This document shows, piece by piece, positions 16,897 to 25,933 of a DNA stretch of 64,000 nt; within the stretch, counting starts at the first letter, position 1; every line of letters starts with the position of its first letter. A program made the translations under genes and the position numbers. The notes under the pieces are model-generated. The model was not told the DNA's origin and did not search any database. It saw only the letters and a list, made by a program, of their open reading frames with translations. Location: contig CAZPFS010000004.1 in NCBI GenBank assembly GCA_964585925.1, forward strand, positions 12,003 to 76,002. Direction: 5' to 3'. Origin of the DNA: JAAZLS01 sp964585925 (GTDB lineage: Bacteria; Bacillota; Dethiobacteria; DTU022).

Positions 16897-18168
16897 GTGT
16901 TCAAGTTTAGTGAAGACAAGGGACAGTTGAAGTGTTCGTTTTGCGGTAAAGCCCAGGAACAGGTCCGCAAACTGGTGGCCGGTCCGGGGGTTTATATCTG
17001 CGACGAATGCATAGAGCTCTGCAATGAGATTATCGAGGAGGACAGCGGCGAGGAGGGCGAACTCAATCTGGTGGACTTGCCCAAGCCGCAGGAGATCAAA
17101 AAGACGCTGGATCAGTATGTGATTGGGCAGGAAGAGGCCAAGAAGAGCCTTTCAGTGGCTGTTTACAATCACTATAAGCGGGTAAATGCCGGGCAGAAAC
17201 AGGATGAAGAGGTGGAGCTGCAAAAAAGCAATATTGTGCTGATCGGTCCCACCGGGGTGGGCAAGACCCTGCTCGCTCAAACCCTGGCCCGGATACTGAA
17301 TGTGCCTTTTGCCATTGCCGACGCCACATCTCTGACCGAGGCCGGTTACGTGGGGGAAGATGTAGAAAATATCCTGCTCCGGCTGATTCAGGCTGCCGAT
17401 TATGATCTGGAGAAGGCGGAAAAGGGGATCATTTATATTGATGAGATCGACAAGATTGCCCGTAAAACCGATAATCCCTCCATCACCCGGGATGTCTCCG
17501 GGGAGGGTGTCCAGCAAGCGCTGCTGAAAATACTGGAGGGGGTGGTGGCCAGCGTTCCGCCCCAGGGGGGGCGAAAACATCCTCACCAGGAGTTCATGCA
17601 GATCGATACCACCGATATCCTGTTCATTTGCGGGGGAGCATTTGATGGATTGGAAAAAATAATTATGAACCGGATCGGCAAAAAGGGGATCGGTTTTGGA
17701 GCCGATTTAAGGGGCCGGGACAGCAAGGGCGGCGTCAATATCGGTGAAATTTTGTGCCAGGTTCTTCCCCAGGACCTTCTTAAATTTGGGCTGATCCCCG
17801 AATTTGTGGGAAGGGTGCCTGTGATTTCCACCCTGGATACACTGGACAAGGATTCTCTGGTCAGGATCCTGATCGAGCCCCGCAATGCGCTGGTCAAGCA
17901 ATATCAGAAGCTATTCAAGATGGATCAGGTGGATCTGGAATTCAAAGAAGGCTCCCTGCAGGCCATTGCCGAGGAGGCTATCAAGCGAAATACCGGTGCC
18001 AGGGGGCTGAGGGCGATCCTGGAGGAGGTTTTGCTTGAAACAATGTTTGAGCTTCCCTCCCGTGACGATGTCTTACGCTGCATAATAACCGGAGAAGCCA
18101 TCTTGAAGCGGGAGAACCCGATCCTGGTTACCAGGGATAAGCATAAGAAAAAAGAAGTAACTGCTTAA
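16897..18168 (+). CDS. clpX: ATP-dependent Clp protease ATPase subunit ClpX
   Basis: 423-residue AAA+ unfoldase. The N-terminal zinc-binding domain has CSFC...CDEC, followed by Walker A GPTGVGKT, Walker B IIYIDEIDKIA, the pore loop EAGYVGEDVE and the ClpP-docking IGF loop seen as GKKGIGFGAD. Sensor II appears as GARGLRAI near the end. GTG start with GAGGTGA about 11 bases upstream. An intrinsic terminator after the stop closes the tig-clpP-clpX unit. Confidence 0.98.
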   Translation: MFKFSEDKGQLKCSFCGKAQEQVRKLVAGPGVYICDECIELCNEIIEEDSGEEGELNLVDLPKPQEIKKTLDQYVIGQEEAKKSLSVAVYNHYKRVNAGQKQDEEVELQKSNIVLIGPTGVGKTLLAQTLARILNVPFAIADATSLTEAGYVGEDVENILLRLIQAADYDLEKAEKGIIYIDEIDKIARKTDNPSITRDVSGEGVQQALLKILEGVVASVPPQGGRKHPHQEFMQIDTTDILFICGGAFDGLEKIIMNRIGKKGIGFGADLRGRDSKGGVNIGEILCQVLPQDLLKFGLIPEFVGRVPVISTLDTLDKDSLVRILIEPRNALVKQYQKLFKMDQVDLEFKEGSLQAIAEEAIKRNTGARGLRAILEEVLLETMFELPSRDDVLRCIITGEAILKRENPILVTRDKHKKKEVTA

Positions 18169-18190
18169 CTGCGATAAGGGAATGCAGTCA

Positions 18191-18227
18191 CAGGGATGGA
18201 TTCTATTTTCGGATCCATCCCTGTTTT
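18191..18227 (+). terminator. Intrinsic terminator after clpX
   Basis: CAGGGATGGATTC pairs with GGATCCATCCCTG (12 Watson-Crick pairs and one G-U) around a 7-base loop, followed by TTTT. It ends the tig-clpP-clpX operon. Confidence 0.88.
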
Positions 18228-18282
18228 ATAAGATTTTCTGCACTTACAAAGGCCGATCAGGAACCCGTCGATGATTCTCGCC

Positions 18283-18331
18283 TGTTTTTTGTTTTCTGTT
18301 TTCCGTCTCTTGTTTTTTGTCTTCTGCCTCC
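18283..18331. repeat. Degenerate heptamer repeat (7 x 7 bp)
   Basis: Seven consecutive 7-mers share the pattern TGTYTTY: TGTTTTT, TGTTTTC, TGTTTTC, CGTCTCT, TGTTTTT, TGTCTTC, TGCCTCC. The array is all pyrimidine except for the G at position 2 of each unit, and it sits 76 bases upstream of lonB in the clpX-lonB gap. Confidence 0.8.
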
Positions 18332-18406
18332 GGCAAGGATATTTTGTTTTTTGGGGGGGGATAATAATTCATGCTGCAAAAGAGATTCCCCGGGGAGTGA
18401 AGGACG

Positions 18407-20185
18407 ATGGGTTTTACCGGTATGATCGGATTGATCCAAATGTTTTTTGCCGTGGTGATCGGCCTTTATTTTTTCAATCTGCTCAGGGGTCAGCAGACCA
18501 ACCGGGTGGCCATCGACCGGGAATCCCGCAAGGAAATGGAAGAGCTCGAACGGTTGAGACAGATCTCTCTTACCGAACCGCTGTCTGAAAAAACACGTCC
18601 GGCCACGTTTAAAGAAATCATCGGCCAAGAAAATGGCTTGAAATCTTTGCGTGCCGCCATCTGCGGTCCGAATCCCCAGCATGTGATTATGTACGGCCCT
18701 CCCGGTATCGGCAAAACTGCCGCCGCCAGACTGGTGCTGGAAGAAGCCAAGAAAAATCCCCTGAGCCCATTCAAGGAGAACGCCAAATTTGTTGAGCTTG
18801 ATGCCACCTCCGCCCGGTTCGATGAGCGGGGAATTGCCGATCCCCTGATCGGCACGGTCCATGATCCCATCTACCAGGGAGCGGGTCCTTTGGGGATGGC
18901 CGGTATACCGCAGCCCAAGCCAGGGGCGGTAAGCAAAGCCCACGGCGGGGTACTGTTTATAGATGAGATCGGCGAGCTGCATCCCATCCAGATCAACAAG
19001 CTGCTGAAGGTTCTGGAAGACCGGAAGGTCTTTCTGGAAAGTTCGTATTATAACAGCGAAGACAGCAATATCCCCCGTCACATCCACGATATGTTTCAGC
19101 GGGGGCTGCCGGCAGATTTTCGTCTGATCGGGGCCACCACCCGCATGGCCAGCGACCTTCCCCCCGCCATCCGTTCCCGTTGTCTGGAAATCTACTTCCG
19201 GGGGCTTACCCCCCGGGAGATCGGAACCATTGCCGAAAACGCCTGCCGAAGGATCAATTTTTCCATCTCTCCTCAGGCGGTGGAGGTGGTTAAAAAATAT
19301 GCTTCCAACGGCCGGGAAGCGGTAAACATGATCCAGATGGCGGCGGGGATTGCCCAAGGCGAGAACCGCAATTATCTTTGCCGCGAAGATATAGAATGGG
19401 TGGTCGACAGCGGGCAGCTATCACCCCGGCCGGAGAAAAAGCCCCCTTCCGAGCCTCAGATCGGTTTTGTCAACGGGCTGGCGGTTTATGGCCCCAACAT
19501 GGGTACCCTGATCGAAGTCGAGGTCAATACCATGCCGGTAAACCCCGGCGAGGGTAAAGTCAATATTACCGGGATCGTGGAGGAGGAGGAAACGGGTGGT
19601 GCCGGGCGTACTGCTCGCCGAAAGAGTTCTTCCAAGGGATCCGCCGAAAATGTGATTACGGTACTTAGCAGCTTCATGGGGCTCAACCTGCGAAACTATG
19701 ACATCCATCTAAATTTTCCAGGAGGGATTCCGGTCGACGGGCCTTCGGCGGGAATTGCCATGGCCACGGCTATCTATTCTTCCCTTACCAGGCAGCCTGT
19801 TGATTCCATGGTGGCTATGACCGGTGAAATATCCGTGAGAGGGCTGGTCCGACCGGTGGGGGGAATAATGGCCAAGATTGAGGCTGCTGCCGAAGCGGGC
19901 ATTACCAAGGTAATTCTGCCTGAACACAACTGGCAGCAAAATTTTAAGCGCAGCCGACTGAAAATAGTACCGGTAAAGCATATAGAGCAGGTGTTTGCAG
20001 AGGCCATTGCCTGCGCCTCCAAATCCCCCGAGTGCCCGGATCTGCCATCCCCGCTGCAAAACGATGAGATAGGGGCAAGTGATCCTGTGCCCGCTTCGGC
20101 TCGGGTCCCCGAACCTCCCCGGCCTGCGGAAAACCCCGGGCACCCTTTGGATGTTCCCCGGCCGGCGGCAACCCCCTGCCCCTGA
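18407..20185 (+). CDS. lonB: Sporulation-type ATP-dependent protease LonB
   Basis: 592 residues. The N-terminus is a membrane-type segment (MIGLIQMFFAVVIGLYFF) instead of the Lon substrate domain, followed by an AAA+ module with Walker A GPPGIGKT and Walker B VLFIDEIGEL, and a C-terminal Lon protease domain with the Ser-Lys dyad Ser447 (DGPSAG) and Lys490 (GGIMAK). This layout is that of Bacillus LonB, a sigma-F-associated forespore protease. A Pro-rich tail of about 50 residues after the protease domain is unusual. It stands between clpX and lonA, as in Bacillus. The start ATG has GGGGAG upstream. Confidence 0.94.
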   Translation: MGFTGMIGLIQMFFAVVIGLYFFNLLRGQQTNRVAIDRESRKEMEELERLRQISLTEPLSEKTRPATFKEIIGQENGLKSLRAAICGPNPQHVIMYGPPGIGKTAAARLVLEEAKKNPLSPFKENAKFVELDATSARFDERGIADPLIGTVHDPIYQGAGPLGMAGIPQPKPGAVSKAHGGVLFIDEIGELHPIQINKLLKVLEDRKVFLESSYYNSEDSNIPRHIHDMFQRGLPADFRLIGATTRMASDLPPAIRSRCLEIYFRGLTPREIGTIAENACRRINFSISPQAVEVVKKYASNGREAVNMIQMAAGIAQGENRNYLCREDIEWVVDSGQLSPRPEKKPPSEPQIGFVNGLAVYGPNMGTLIEVEVNTMPVNPGEGKVNITGIVEEEETGGAGRTARRKSSSKGSAENVITVLSSFMGLNLRNYDIHLNFPGGIPVDGPSAGIAMATAIYSSLTRQPVDSMVAMTGEISVRGLVRPVGGIMAKIEAAAEAGITKVILPEHNWQQNFKRSRLKIVPVKHIEQVFAEAIACASKSPECPDLPSPLQNDEIGASDPVPASARVPEPPRPAENPGHPLDVPRPAATPCP

Positions 20186-20280
20186 ATTGCCCCACCCTTA
20201 ATCGGCCAAATGATGTCATATTACTCTGCATTGACATTTAGTGGAGATCATTCAAATTTATAATTAAAGGAAATAATGAT

Positions 20281-20316
20281 CGGGAAGCGAATAAGATTTA
20301 TGGAAAAGGCTTCCCG
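20281..20316. promoter_or_regulatory. Inverted repeat in the lon leader
   Basis: CGGGAAGC (20281-20288) and GCTTCCCG (20309-20316) form a perfect 8-bp dyad separated by 20 bases, 37 bases before the lon start. It could be a repressor operator or an mRNA hairpin. A TTGACA at 20231 and TATAAT at 20259 lie upstream but are 22 bases apart. Confidence 0.45.
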
Positions 20317-20353
20317 TATGTTTTAAATTTTACGAAAGGGGGGAAGACCGATC

Positions 20354-22747
20354 ATGACCAAAAAAATTAAACTTCCCCTTCTGCCTTTGAGAGGCGTTCT
20401 GGTTTTTCCGGGTATGGTGATCCATCTTGATGTGGGTCGGGAGCGATCGATCAATGCCCTGGAAAAAGCCATGATGGAGGATAACCTGATATTGCTGGTT
20501 TCCCAGAAAGATGCCCGAATCGATGAGCCTGAAAAAAACGATCTGTACCGGGTGGGAACGCTGGCCCTGATAAAACAGATGATCAAGCTCCCCGGGGGTA
20601 CCATCCGGGTGCTGGTAGAAGGATTGCACCGGGGTAAAATTAATCGCAATCTGTCCACTGAACCCTATTTTGCGGTGGAGGTTACCGGTGTGCCGGATGA
20701 TGAGCCCAAGACCCCGGAGACCGAGGCGCTGATGCGCAGCGTATTATACCAGTTTGAGCAGTATATCAAGCTCAGCCGGAAAATACCTTCCGAAGCCTTG
20801 GCCACGGTGAGCGGTATTGAGGAACCCGGTCGACTGGCAGATGTAATTGCATCCCATCTGAGCCTGAAAGTTGCCCAGAAGCAGGAGGTATTGGAGGCAT
20901 TTTCAGCCCGGAGCCGGCTGGAAAAACTTTACGAATTCTTTAGCAGGGAAATGGAAATTCTTGAAATTGAACGTAAAATCAACCTCCGGGTACGCAAACA
21001 GATGGAGAAAACGCAGAAGGACTATTATTTGCGAGAACAGTTAAAGGCGATTCAAAAAGAACTGGGCGAACTCGACGAGCGGACCGCGGAAGCGGAGGAA
21101 TACCGGGAAAAAATATCCAGGGCCGATTTCCCGAGCGAGGTGGAAGAAAAAGCGCTCAAGGAGGTAGATCGGCTGGAAAAGATGCCGCCGGCTGCCGCCG
21201 AAGCAGTGGTGATCCGCAATTATCTGGACTGGCTTTTGGATCTGCCCTGGTCTCACTCTACCGCCGATCGTCTGGATTTAAAACTGGCCAAGCAGATTCT
21301 GGACGAGGATCACTACGGATTGCAGAAGGTAAAGGAGAGGATAGTAGAATATCTGGCGGTCCGCCAACTGGCTGAAAAATTAAAGGGACCCATCCTTTGT
21401 CTGATCGGCCCGCCCGGAGTGGGCAAGACCTCTCTGGCCAAGTCCATTGCCCGGGCTCTGGAGCGCAATTTCGTGCGCATTTCGCTGGGAGGGGTGAGGG
21501 ATGAGGCGGAAATCCGGGGACATCGGCGAACTTATGTGGGGGCCTTGCCCGGGCGGATCATCCAGGGGATGCGTCAGGCCAAATCCAGGAACCCGGTATT
21601 TTTGATGGATGAAATCGACAAGATGTCTACCGATTTCCGGGGGGATCCCTCCTCCGCGCTGCTGGAGGTGCTAGATCCCGAGCAGAACCACGTTTTCAGC
21701 GATCATTATATAGAAGTGCCCTTTGATCTGTCGCAGGTGATGTTCATCACCACCGCCAATTCTTCTTTCAATATACCCCAGCCGCTGTTGGACCGGATGG
21801 AGGCGATCCGGATTCCGGGGTATACCGAAGAGGAGAAGACGGAGATAGCCAGGCGCCATCTCATTCCCAAACAGATCAGGGAACACGGGCTGTCGGCGGA
21901 AAGCCTTCAGGTTTCGGAGGGGGCAGTGCGGCGGATCATCAGGGAATATACTCGGGAGGCCGGTGTGCGAAACCTGGAGCGTTCCCTGGCGGGAATCTGC
22001 CGTAAGGCTGCCCGGAAGGTGGTTGAGGATCGTCAACAGAAAATCCGGGTGGGCCTGCAGGGTATACCCGGCTATTTGGGGGTTCCGATTTATCGTTATG
22101 GGTTGGCGGAAAAAGATGATGAGGTGGGAGTGGCCACAGGTCTGGCCTGGACGGAAGCAGGGGGCGACCTGCTGGCGATTGAGGTTACATTGATGAAGGG
22201 CAAGGGGAAGATGATTCTCACGGGCAAATTGGGGGAGGTAATGAAAGAATCGGCCCAAGCCGCGCTGAGTTATGTCCGCTCCCGGGCTGAAGAATTGGGA
22301 TTGGCGGAAAATTTTTATGAAGAAATAGATATTCATATCCATGTTCCGGAGGGAGCCATTCCCAAGGACGGCCCATCGGCGGGAATTACCATTGCTGCCG
22401 CCCTGGCTTCGGCCCTGACCCGGAGGCCGGTGCGCCGGGATACCACTCTTACCGGGGAAATTACTCTGCGCGGACGGGTTTTACCGGTAGGAGGGATCAA
22501 AGAGAAGGTTCTGGCGGCTCATCGGGCAGGGATCAAAAATGTGCTGCTGCCGGTGGATAACCGCAAGGATGTCAGTGATATTCCGGATAATGTTAAACGC
22601 AAGCTGCAGTTCCAGTTTGTGGAGCACATGGACGAAGTGCTGGAACTGGCCATGGTTAAGGGGGAAGAAAAACAGGTTCACCCCCCGGATATTCCCCGAC
22701 GGGAAGAAAGCGGCCCCTGTCTCGAGGGCGCCGTGATTCAACACTAG
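20354..22747 (+). CDS. lon: ATP-dependent protease La (LonA)
   Basis: 797-residue cytoplasmic AAA+ serine protease. It has an N-terminal LON substrate-binding domain (LPLLPLRGVLVFPGM), a coiled helical linker with MEKTQKDYYLREQLKAIQKELG, Walker A GPPGVGKTSLAKSIA, Walker B VFLMDEIDKM and a Lon protease domain with the Ser675 (PKDGPSAG) and Lys718 (GGIKEK) dyad. GAAAGGGGGGAAG precedes the ATG. The C-terminal tail is slightly extended. It follows lonB by 168 bases with its own leader and precedes engB, an order seen in many Firmicutes. Confidence 0.98.
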   Translation: MTKKIKLPLLPLRGVLVFPGMVIHLDVGRERSINALEKAMMEDNLILLVSQKDARIDEPEKNDLYRVGTLALIKQMIKLPGGTIRVLVEGLHRGKINRNLSTEPYFAVEVTGVPDDEPKTPETEALMRSVLYQFEQYIKLSRKIPSEALATVSGIEEPGRLADVIASHLSLKVAQKQEVLEAFSARSRLEKLYEFFSREMEILEIERKINLRVRKQMEKTQKDYYLREQLKAIQKELGELDERTAEAEEYREKISRADFPSEVEEKALKEVDRLEKMPPAAAEAVVIRNYLDWLLDLPWSHSTADRLDLKLAKQILDEDHYGLQKVKERIVEYLAVRQLAEKLKGPILCLIGPPGVGKTSLAKSIARALERNFVRISLGGVRDEAEIRGHRRTYVGALPGRIIQGMRQAKSRNPVFLMDEIDKMSTDFRGDPSSALLEVLDPEQNHVFSDHYIEVPFDLSQVMFITTANSSFNIPQPLLDRMEAIRIPGYTEEEKTEIARRHLIPKQIREHGLSAESLQVSEGAVRRIIREYTREAGVRNLERSLAGICRKAARKVVEDRQQKIRVGLQGIPGYLGVPIYRYGLAEKDDEVGVATGLAWTEAGGDLLAIEVTLMKGKGKMILTGKLGEVMKESAQAALSYVRSRAEELGLAENFYEEIDIHIHVPEGAIPKDGPSAGITIAAALASALTRRPVRRDTTLTGEITLRGRVLPVGGIKEKVLAAHRAGIKNVLLPVDNRKDVSDIPDNVKRKLQFQFVEHMDEVLELAMVKGEEKQVHPPDIPRREESGPCLEGAVIQH

Positions 22748-22868
22748 TTACTCAAACAGGAGCGGACGACCCTGCGCCCGCCCTTGCCGCACCGTATTTT
22801 CATGATCATGGTTGTTGCAGGGGCCGACGACTCCGCCTGCCCGCCATGCAAAGGATCGTGAGTGTCGG

Positions 22869-23465
22869 ATGGATGTAAACCTGGCGGTACTGGCTGCTGC
22901 CGTCTATAAAAAAGAAGATTATCCAACTGATCACCGGCCGGAAATTGCTTTTTTAGGCCGTTCAAATGTGGGCAAATCCTCGCTTATCAATTGCCTTCTG
23001 GGGCGTAAAAATCTTGCTAGGACCAGCTCGACTCCCGGAAAAACCCGGGGTATTTTTTTCTACTTGGTTAGTGAAAAATTTTACCTGGTGGATCTTCCCG
23101 GTTACGGATATGCACGGGTATCACAGGCCACCCGGCGGAGCTGGGCGCCGCTGATCGAAAATTATCTTCAAAGCCGGCAGGTGCTCCGTGGCTGTGTACA
23201 CCTGATAGATACCCGGCATCCGCCCACCAGGGATGATTTGCAGATGAGGAGATGGCTGGCTCATTACCGGGTGCCCCGAATAACTGTTGCCACCAAGGCG
23301 GACAAAATATCCAGGGGAGCCTTGGCCGGCAGGCTCGAGGCGCTGGGTTCCGAGCTTGGCCTGACCGCCGGGGAAAAATTACTGGCCTTTTCGGCTCCAA
23401 AAGGTACGGGGAAGGCCGAGCTGTGGTCGGCGTTGGAGGACATGCTTCAAACGTCATATTGTTAA
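22869..23465 (+). CDS. engB: Ribosome biogenesis GTPase YsxC/EngB
   Basis: 198-residue GTPase needed for 50S subunit assembly. The TRAFAC motifs are present: G1 GRSNVGKSSLIN, G2/TPGKTR, G3 DLPGYGYA, G4 TKAD and G5 FSAPKGTG. The start was set at ATG 22869 (MDVNLAVLAAAVYKKEDYP), the usual YsxC N-terminus; the Shine-Dalgarno is weak, suggesting coupling or low expression. It stops four bases into the convergent bioY gene, so the two 3' ends overlap. Confidence 0.95.
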   Translation: MDVNLAVLAAAVYKKEDYPTDHRPEIAFLGRSNVGKSSLINCLLGRKNLARTSSTPGKTRGIFFYLVSEKFYLVDLPGYGYARVSQATRRSWAPLIENYLQSRQVLRGCVHLIDTRHPPTRDDLQMRRWLAHYRVPRITVATKADKISRGALAGRLEALGSELGLTAGEKLLAFSAPKGTGKAELWSALEDMLQTSYC

Positions 23466-24016
23466 CAGGCCCGGTCTCCGCCCCGATCGGCGGTTGTCAG
23501 ACGGGCGTTTAGCCGGATGCTCAACGCTGCAGTAAAGGCGATCTTGGCCAGGTCCAGAGGCAGGTAGGGCAGCACTCCCACCAAAACGGCCTGGGTATAG
23601 GGCAAACCCATAACCAGTTTCAGCTGCAGGCTCCCTACAAGGTAAGTGGCGATCATACAGGCGGCCATGGCCAATGAAGTGCGCCCCATCCCGGATGAAC
23701 GGCGGTTCCCAAGTATCTTCCCGGCCAGGTAAACCCCGGGGAGAAAGCCCAGCAGGTAGCCCCCGGTGGGGCCGAGGATCACCCCCAGGCCTCCTTTAGC
23801 CATGGAAAATATCGGCGCTCCGGCCGCCCCCAGCAGAAGATAGGAGGAGACAGCCAGTACGGCGCCCCTGGCGCCGAGAATTGCCGGGGCCAAAAATATT
23901 CCCACAAACTGTCCGGTTAGGGGAACGGGGCTGAAAGGGAGGGGGACGGCTATCTGGGCCAGAATGGCTATGAGTGCGGGAAACAAGGCAATCCGGGCCA
24001 ACTCTCGGGTTTTCAT
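23462..24016 (-). CDS. bioY: Biotin transporter BioY (ECF S-component)
   Basis: 184 residues with about six membrane spans. PLPFSPVPLTGQ and KGGLGVILGPTGGYLLGF are the conserved biotin-binding segments of BioY. The C-terminal part (LPYLPLDLAKIAF) is also typical. It is encoded 48 bases downstream of birA on the same strand, so the biotin ligase/repressor and the transporter form one transcript behind the BirA operator. No ATPase or T-subunit genes are adjacent; it would use shared ECF energy-coupling subunits encoded elsewhere or work alone. Confidence 0.95.
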   Translation of the reverse strand: MKTRELARIALFPALIAILAQIAVPLPFSPVPLTGQFVGIFLAPAILGARGAVLAVSSYLLLGAAGAPIFSMAKGGLGVILGPTGGYLLGFLPGVYLAGKILGNRRSSGMGRTSLAMAACMIATYLVGSLQLKLVMGLPYTQAVLVGVLPYLPLDLAKIAFTAALSIRLNARLTTADRGGDRAC

Positions 24017-24064
24017 GTTTTTTTCTTCCTTTCACCGGGTGAGACAGGCTTGCTGCCGGCAGAG

Positions 24065-25015
24065 CTATTCGTTCTGCAGTTCCCCGTAATTGAGGTAGTG
24101 ATGTATTCCTGCATTATCTTCTACGATCAGGGCACCTCGACAGTCGAGATCGATCGCGCGGCCCTTAATACCCCCACCGGGCCAAGAAAGATTAACCATC
24201 CGGCCCAGGGTGGAGTTCAGCTCTATCCAGGGAGCGCGAAAAGGGGCAAATCCCTGTTGAAAAAACAGCTCCAGAGATGATGAAAGCCGTTCCAAAAGCA
24301 GCAAAAACAAGGAGGTTCGGTCTGTTCGGGCGCCGCTTTCCAGGTAGAGCGAGGATGGCGGACATCTCAAATCTGGTGGGAAATCTTTCCTTTCCTGGAG
24401 GACGTTGATGCCGATACCGATGATCAGGTACTCAATGTGATCCGGCTCACCTTTAATTTCGGTAAGGATGCCGCAAATTTTTCGTTCCCGGATCAGCAGA
24501 TCGTTGGGCCATTTTATGGTTACCGGCAATCCGGTTTCCCTTTTTAAAGTGCGGGCCAGTGCCACCGCCGTGACCAAGGTTACCGGAGAAATCTCTCCCG
24601 GGGCGATCCTGTCCGGGCGGAGGAGGATTGAAAACCAGAGCCCCTTGCCGGGAGGAGAGCTCCATGAACGCCCCCGCCGACCCCGGCCATCCAGTTGTTC
24701 TTCGGCAATAATAACTGATTTTCCGGGACAGCCCTGTTCGGCCAAAGTGCGGGCTATCGCGTTCGTGGATTCAACGGATTTGTAATAGTGAATGCCCAGC
24801 GCGACCAGTTTGTCTCCCGGCAGCCGGTCCGGTTCTGACAGCAAGCGGTAGCCCTTTCTGGGGCGCGCTTCGATCGCAAAGCCTTCCCCGCGCAGCGCCT
24901 GCATCATTTTCCAGACAGCCGCCCGGGTTATCCCGAGCCGGGCGCTTAAATATTCTCCAGACACAAATTGAGGGCTGCTATTTCGTATTATTTCAAGTAT
25001 AGTACCCCGGTTCAC
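24065..25015 (-). CDS. birA: Bifunctional biotin--protein ligase and biotin repressor BirA
   Basis: 316 residues. The first about 65 residues are a winged helix (SGEYLSARLGITRAAVWKMMQALRGEGF), which makes this the DNA-binding class II BirA. The ligase core has GRGRRGRSWSSPPGKGLWFS (biotinyl-AMP loop), TIKWPNDLLI and KICGILTEI, then an SH3-like C-terminal domain. It attaches biotin to acyl carboxylases and represses biotin genes when biotinyl-AMP accumulates. A near-consensus operator lies over its own promoter, so it should be autoregulated together with bioY. Confidence 0.96.
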   Translation of the reverse strand: MNRGTILEIIRNSSPQFVSGEYLSARLGITRAAVWKMMQALRGEGFAIEARPRKGYRLLSEPDRLPGDKLVALGIHYYKSVESTNAIARTLAEQGCPGKSVIIAEEQLDGRGRRGRSWSSPPGKGLWFSILLRPDRIAPGEISPVTLVTAVALARTLKRETGLPVTIKWPNDLLIRERKICGILTEIKGEPDHIEYLIIGIGINVLQERKDFPPDLRCPPSSLYLESGARTDRTSLFLLLLERLSSSLELFFQQGFAPFRAPWIELNSTLGRMVNLSWPGGGIKGRAIDLDCRGALIVEDNAGIHHYLNYGELQNE

Positions 25016-25105
25016 TGCAGAATGCCCTCCAGGTTCGTTTTGGGTTATATAGTGGGTTTATATATCGTTAATTATCAAACTTTGTTACAATATAATATAT
25101 TATAC

Positions 25106-25134
25106 ATATTAGCTTTGAATTTCGGGATTGTCAA
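25106..25134 (-). promoter_or_regulatory. Sigma-A promoter of birA-bioY
   Basis: On the minus strand a perfect TTGACA (25134-25129) and TAATAT (25111-25106) are separated by exactly 17 bases, about 90 bases upstream of birA. The -35 box lies inside the left BirA half-site, giving a direct repression geometry. Confidence 0.75.
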
Positions 25135-25161
25135 CTTAAACTTGGATTTATCGGTTTACAA
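25128..25161. promoter_or_regulatory. BirA operator
   Basis: TTGTCAACT (25128-25136), 16 bases, GGTTTACAA (25153-25161). The published bacterial BirA pattern is TTGTAAACC, a 14-16 base spacer, GGTTTACAA: the right half-site matches fully and the left in seven of nine positions. It overlaps the -35 of the birA promoter. Confidence 0.78.
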
Positions 25162-25228
25162 TCAGGCGGGGCCAGATGCCGGCTGAAGGTTCCGGAAATG
25201 ATTTCGCAAGGTCCCGGAATCGGGAAAG

Positions 25229-25933
25229 ATGGTGAAAACAATGCGCATGCTGGGAATATTGCAGGGAACATTGATCAATGGGGCGGCCATAATCGTCGGG
25301 GCGGTATTGGGGGTATATGCCGGGAGGATTGTTCCCGAACGCTTCAATGAACGGGCCATACAGGCGATCGGGTTATCTGTGCTGCTGATAGGTTTCCAGA
25401 TGGCCCTGAACAGCCGGCAGGTGCCGTTACTGGTGATCAGCATGCTTCTGGGGGGAATCACCGGCGAGGCGGTCCGACTGGAAGAACGTCTGGAAGCTAT
25501 GGGGCGTTGGCTGGAATCTCGCCTGGGCAATGGCAACAAGATGGCCCGGGGGTTTGTATACGCGACCCTGCTTTACGGAGTAGGGGCGATGGCCATTGCG
25601 GGGGCCATGGAGAGCGGCCTGCTCGGCAAACACCAGATACTGTTTACAAAATCGATCCTGGACGGGGTTTCCGCTGTTGTTCTGGCCTCCACCATGGGGT
25701 TGGGGGTGGCCTTGGCAGCCGTTCCGGTGATAATCTACCAGGGCAGCCTGGCCCTGGCCTCCCGGGGAATGGGGACTCTGTTGACCGGGCCGGTGATCAA
25801 CGAAATTTCTGCCGCCGGGGGGCTGTTAATAGTGGCTATTGGGTTGAACTTGCTTCAAATCAGGGAACTGAAGGTGGGGAACTTGCTGCCGGCGCTGCTG
25901 TTCAATGTCCTCCTGGTATACTGGTGGGGATAA
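25229..25933 (+). CDS. DUF554 family membrane protein
   Basis: 234 residues with about seven hydrophobic spans and Gly-rich turns. GTLINGAAIIVGAVLGVYAGR at the N-terminus and TKSILDGVSAVVLASTMGLGVALAA in the middle identify the DUF554/YdfK group. The function is unknown; members look like small transporters. There are three in-frame ATGs near the start (25229, 25241, 25247). It diverges from birA, so the intergenic region with the BirA operator might also influence it. A hairpin directly follows the stop. Confidence 0.85.
   Translation: MVKTMRMLGILQGTLINGAAIIVGAVLGVYAGRIVPERFNERAIQAIGLSVLLIGFQMALNSRQVPLLVISMLLGGITGEAVRLEERLEAMGRWLESRLGNGNKMARGFVYATLLYGVGAMAIAGAMESGLLGKHQILFTKSILDGVSAVVLASTMGLGVALAAVPVIIYQGSLALASRGMGTLLTGPVINEISAAGGLLIVAIGLNLLQIRELKVGNLLPALLFNVLLVYWWG

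Noticed and set aside
20231..20264. TTGACA and TATAAT as a lon promoter
   Set aside because: The boxes are 22 bases apart, too far for a normal sigma-A promoter; kept only as a note in the lon leader entry.
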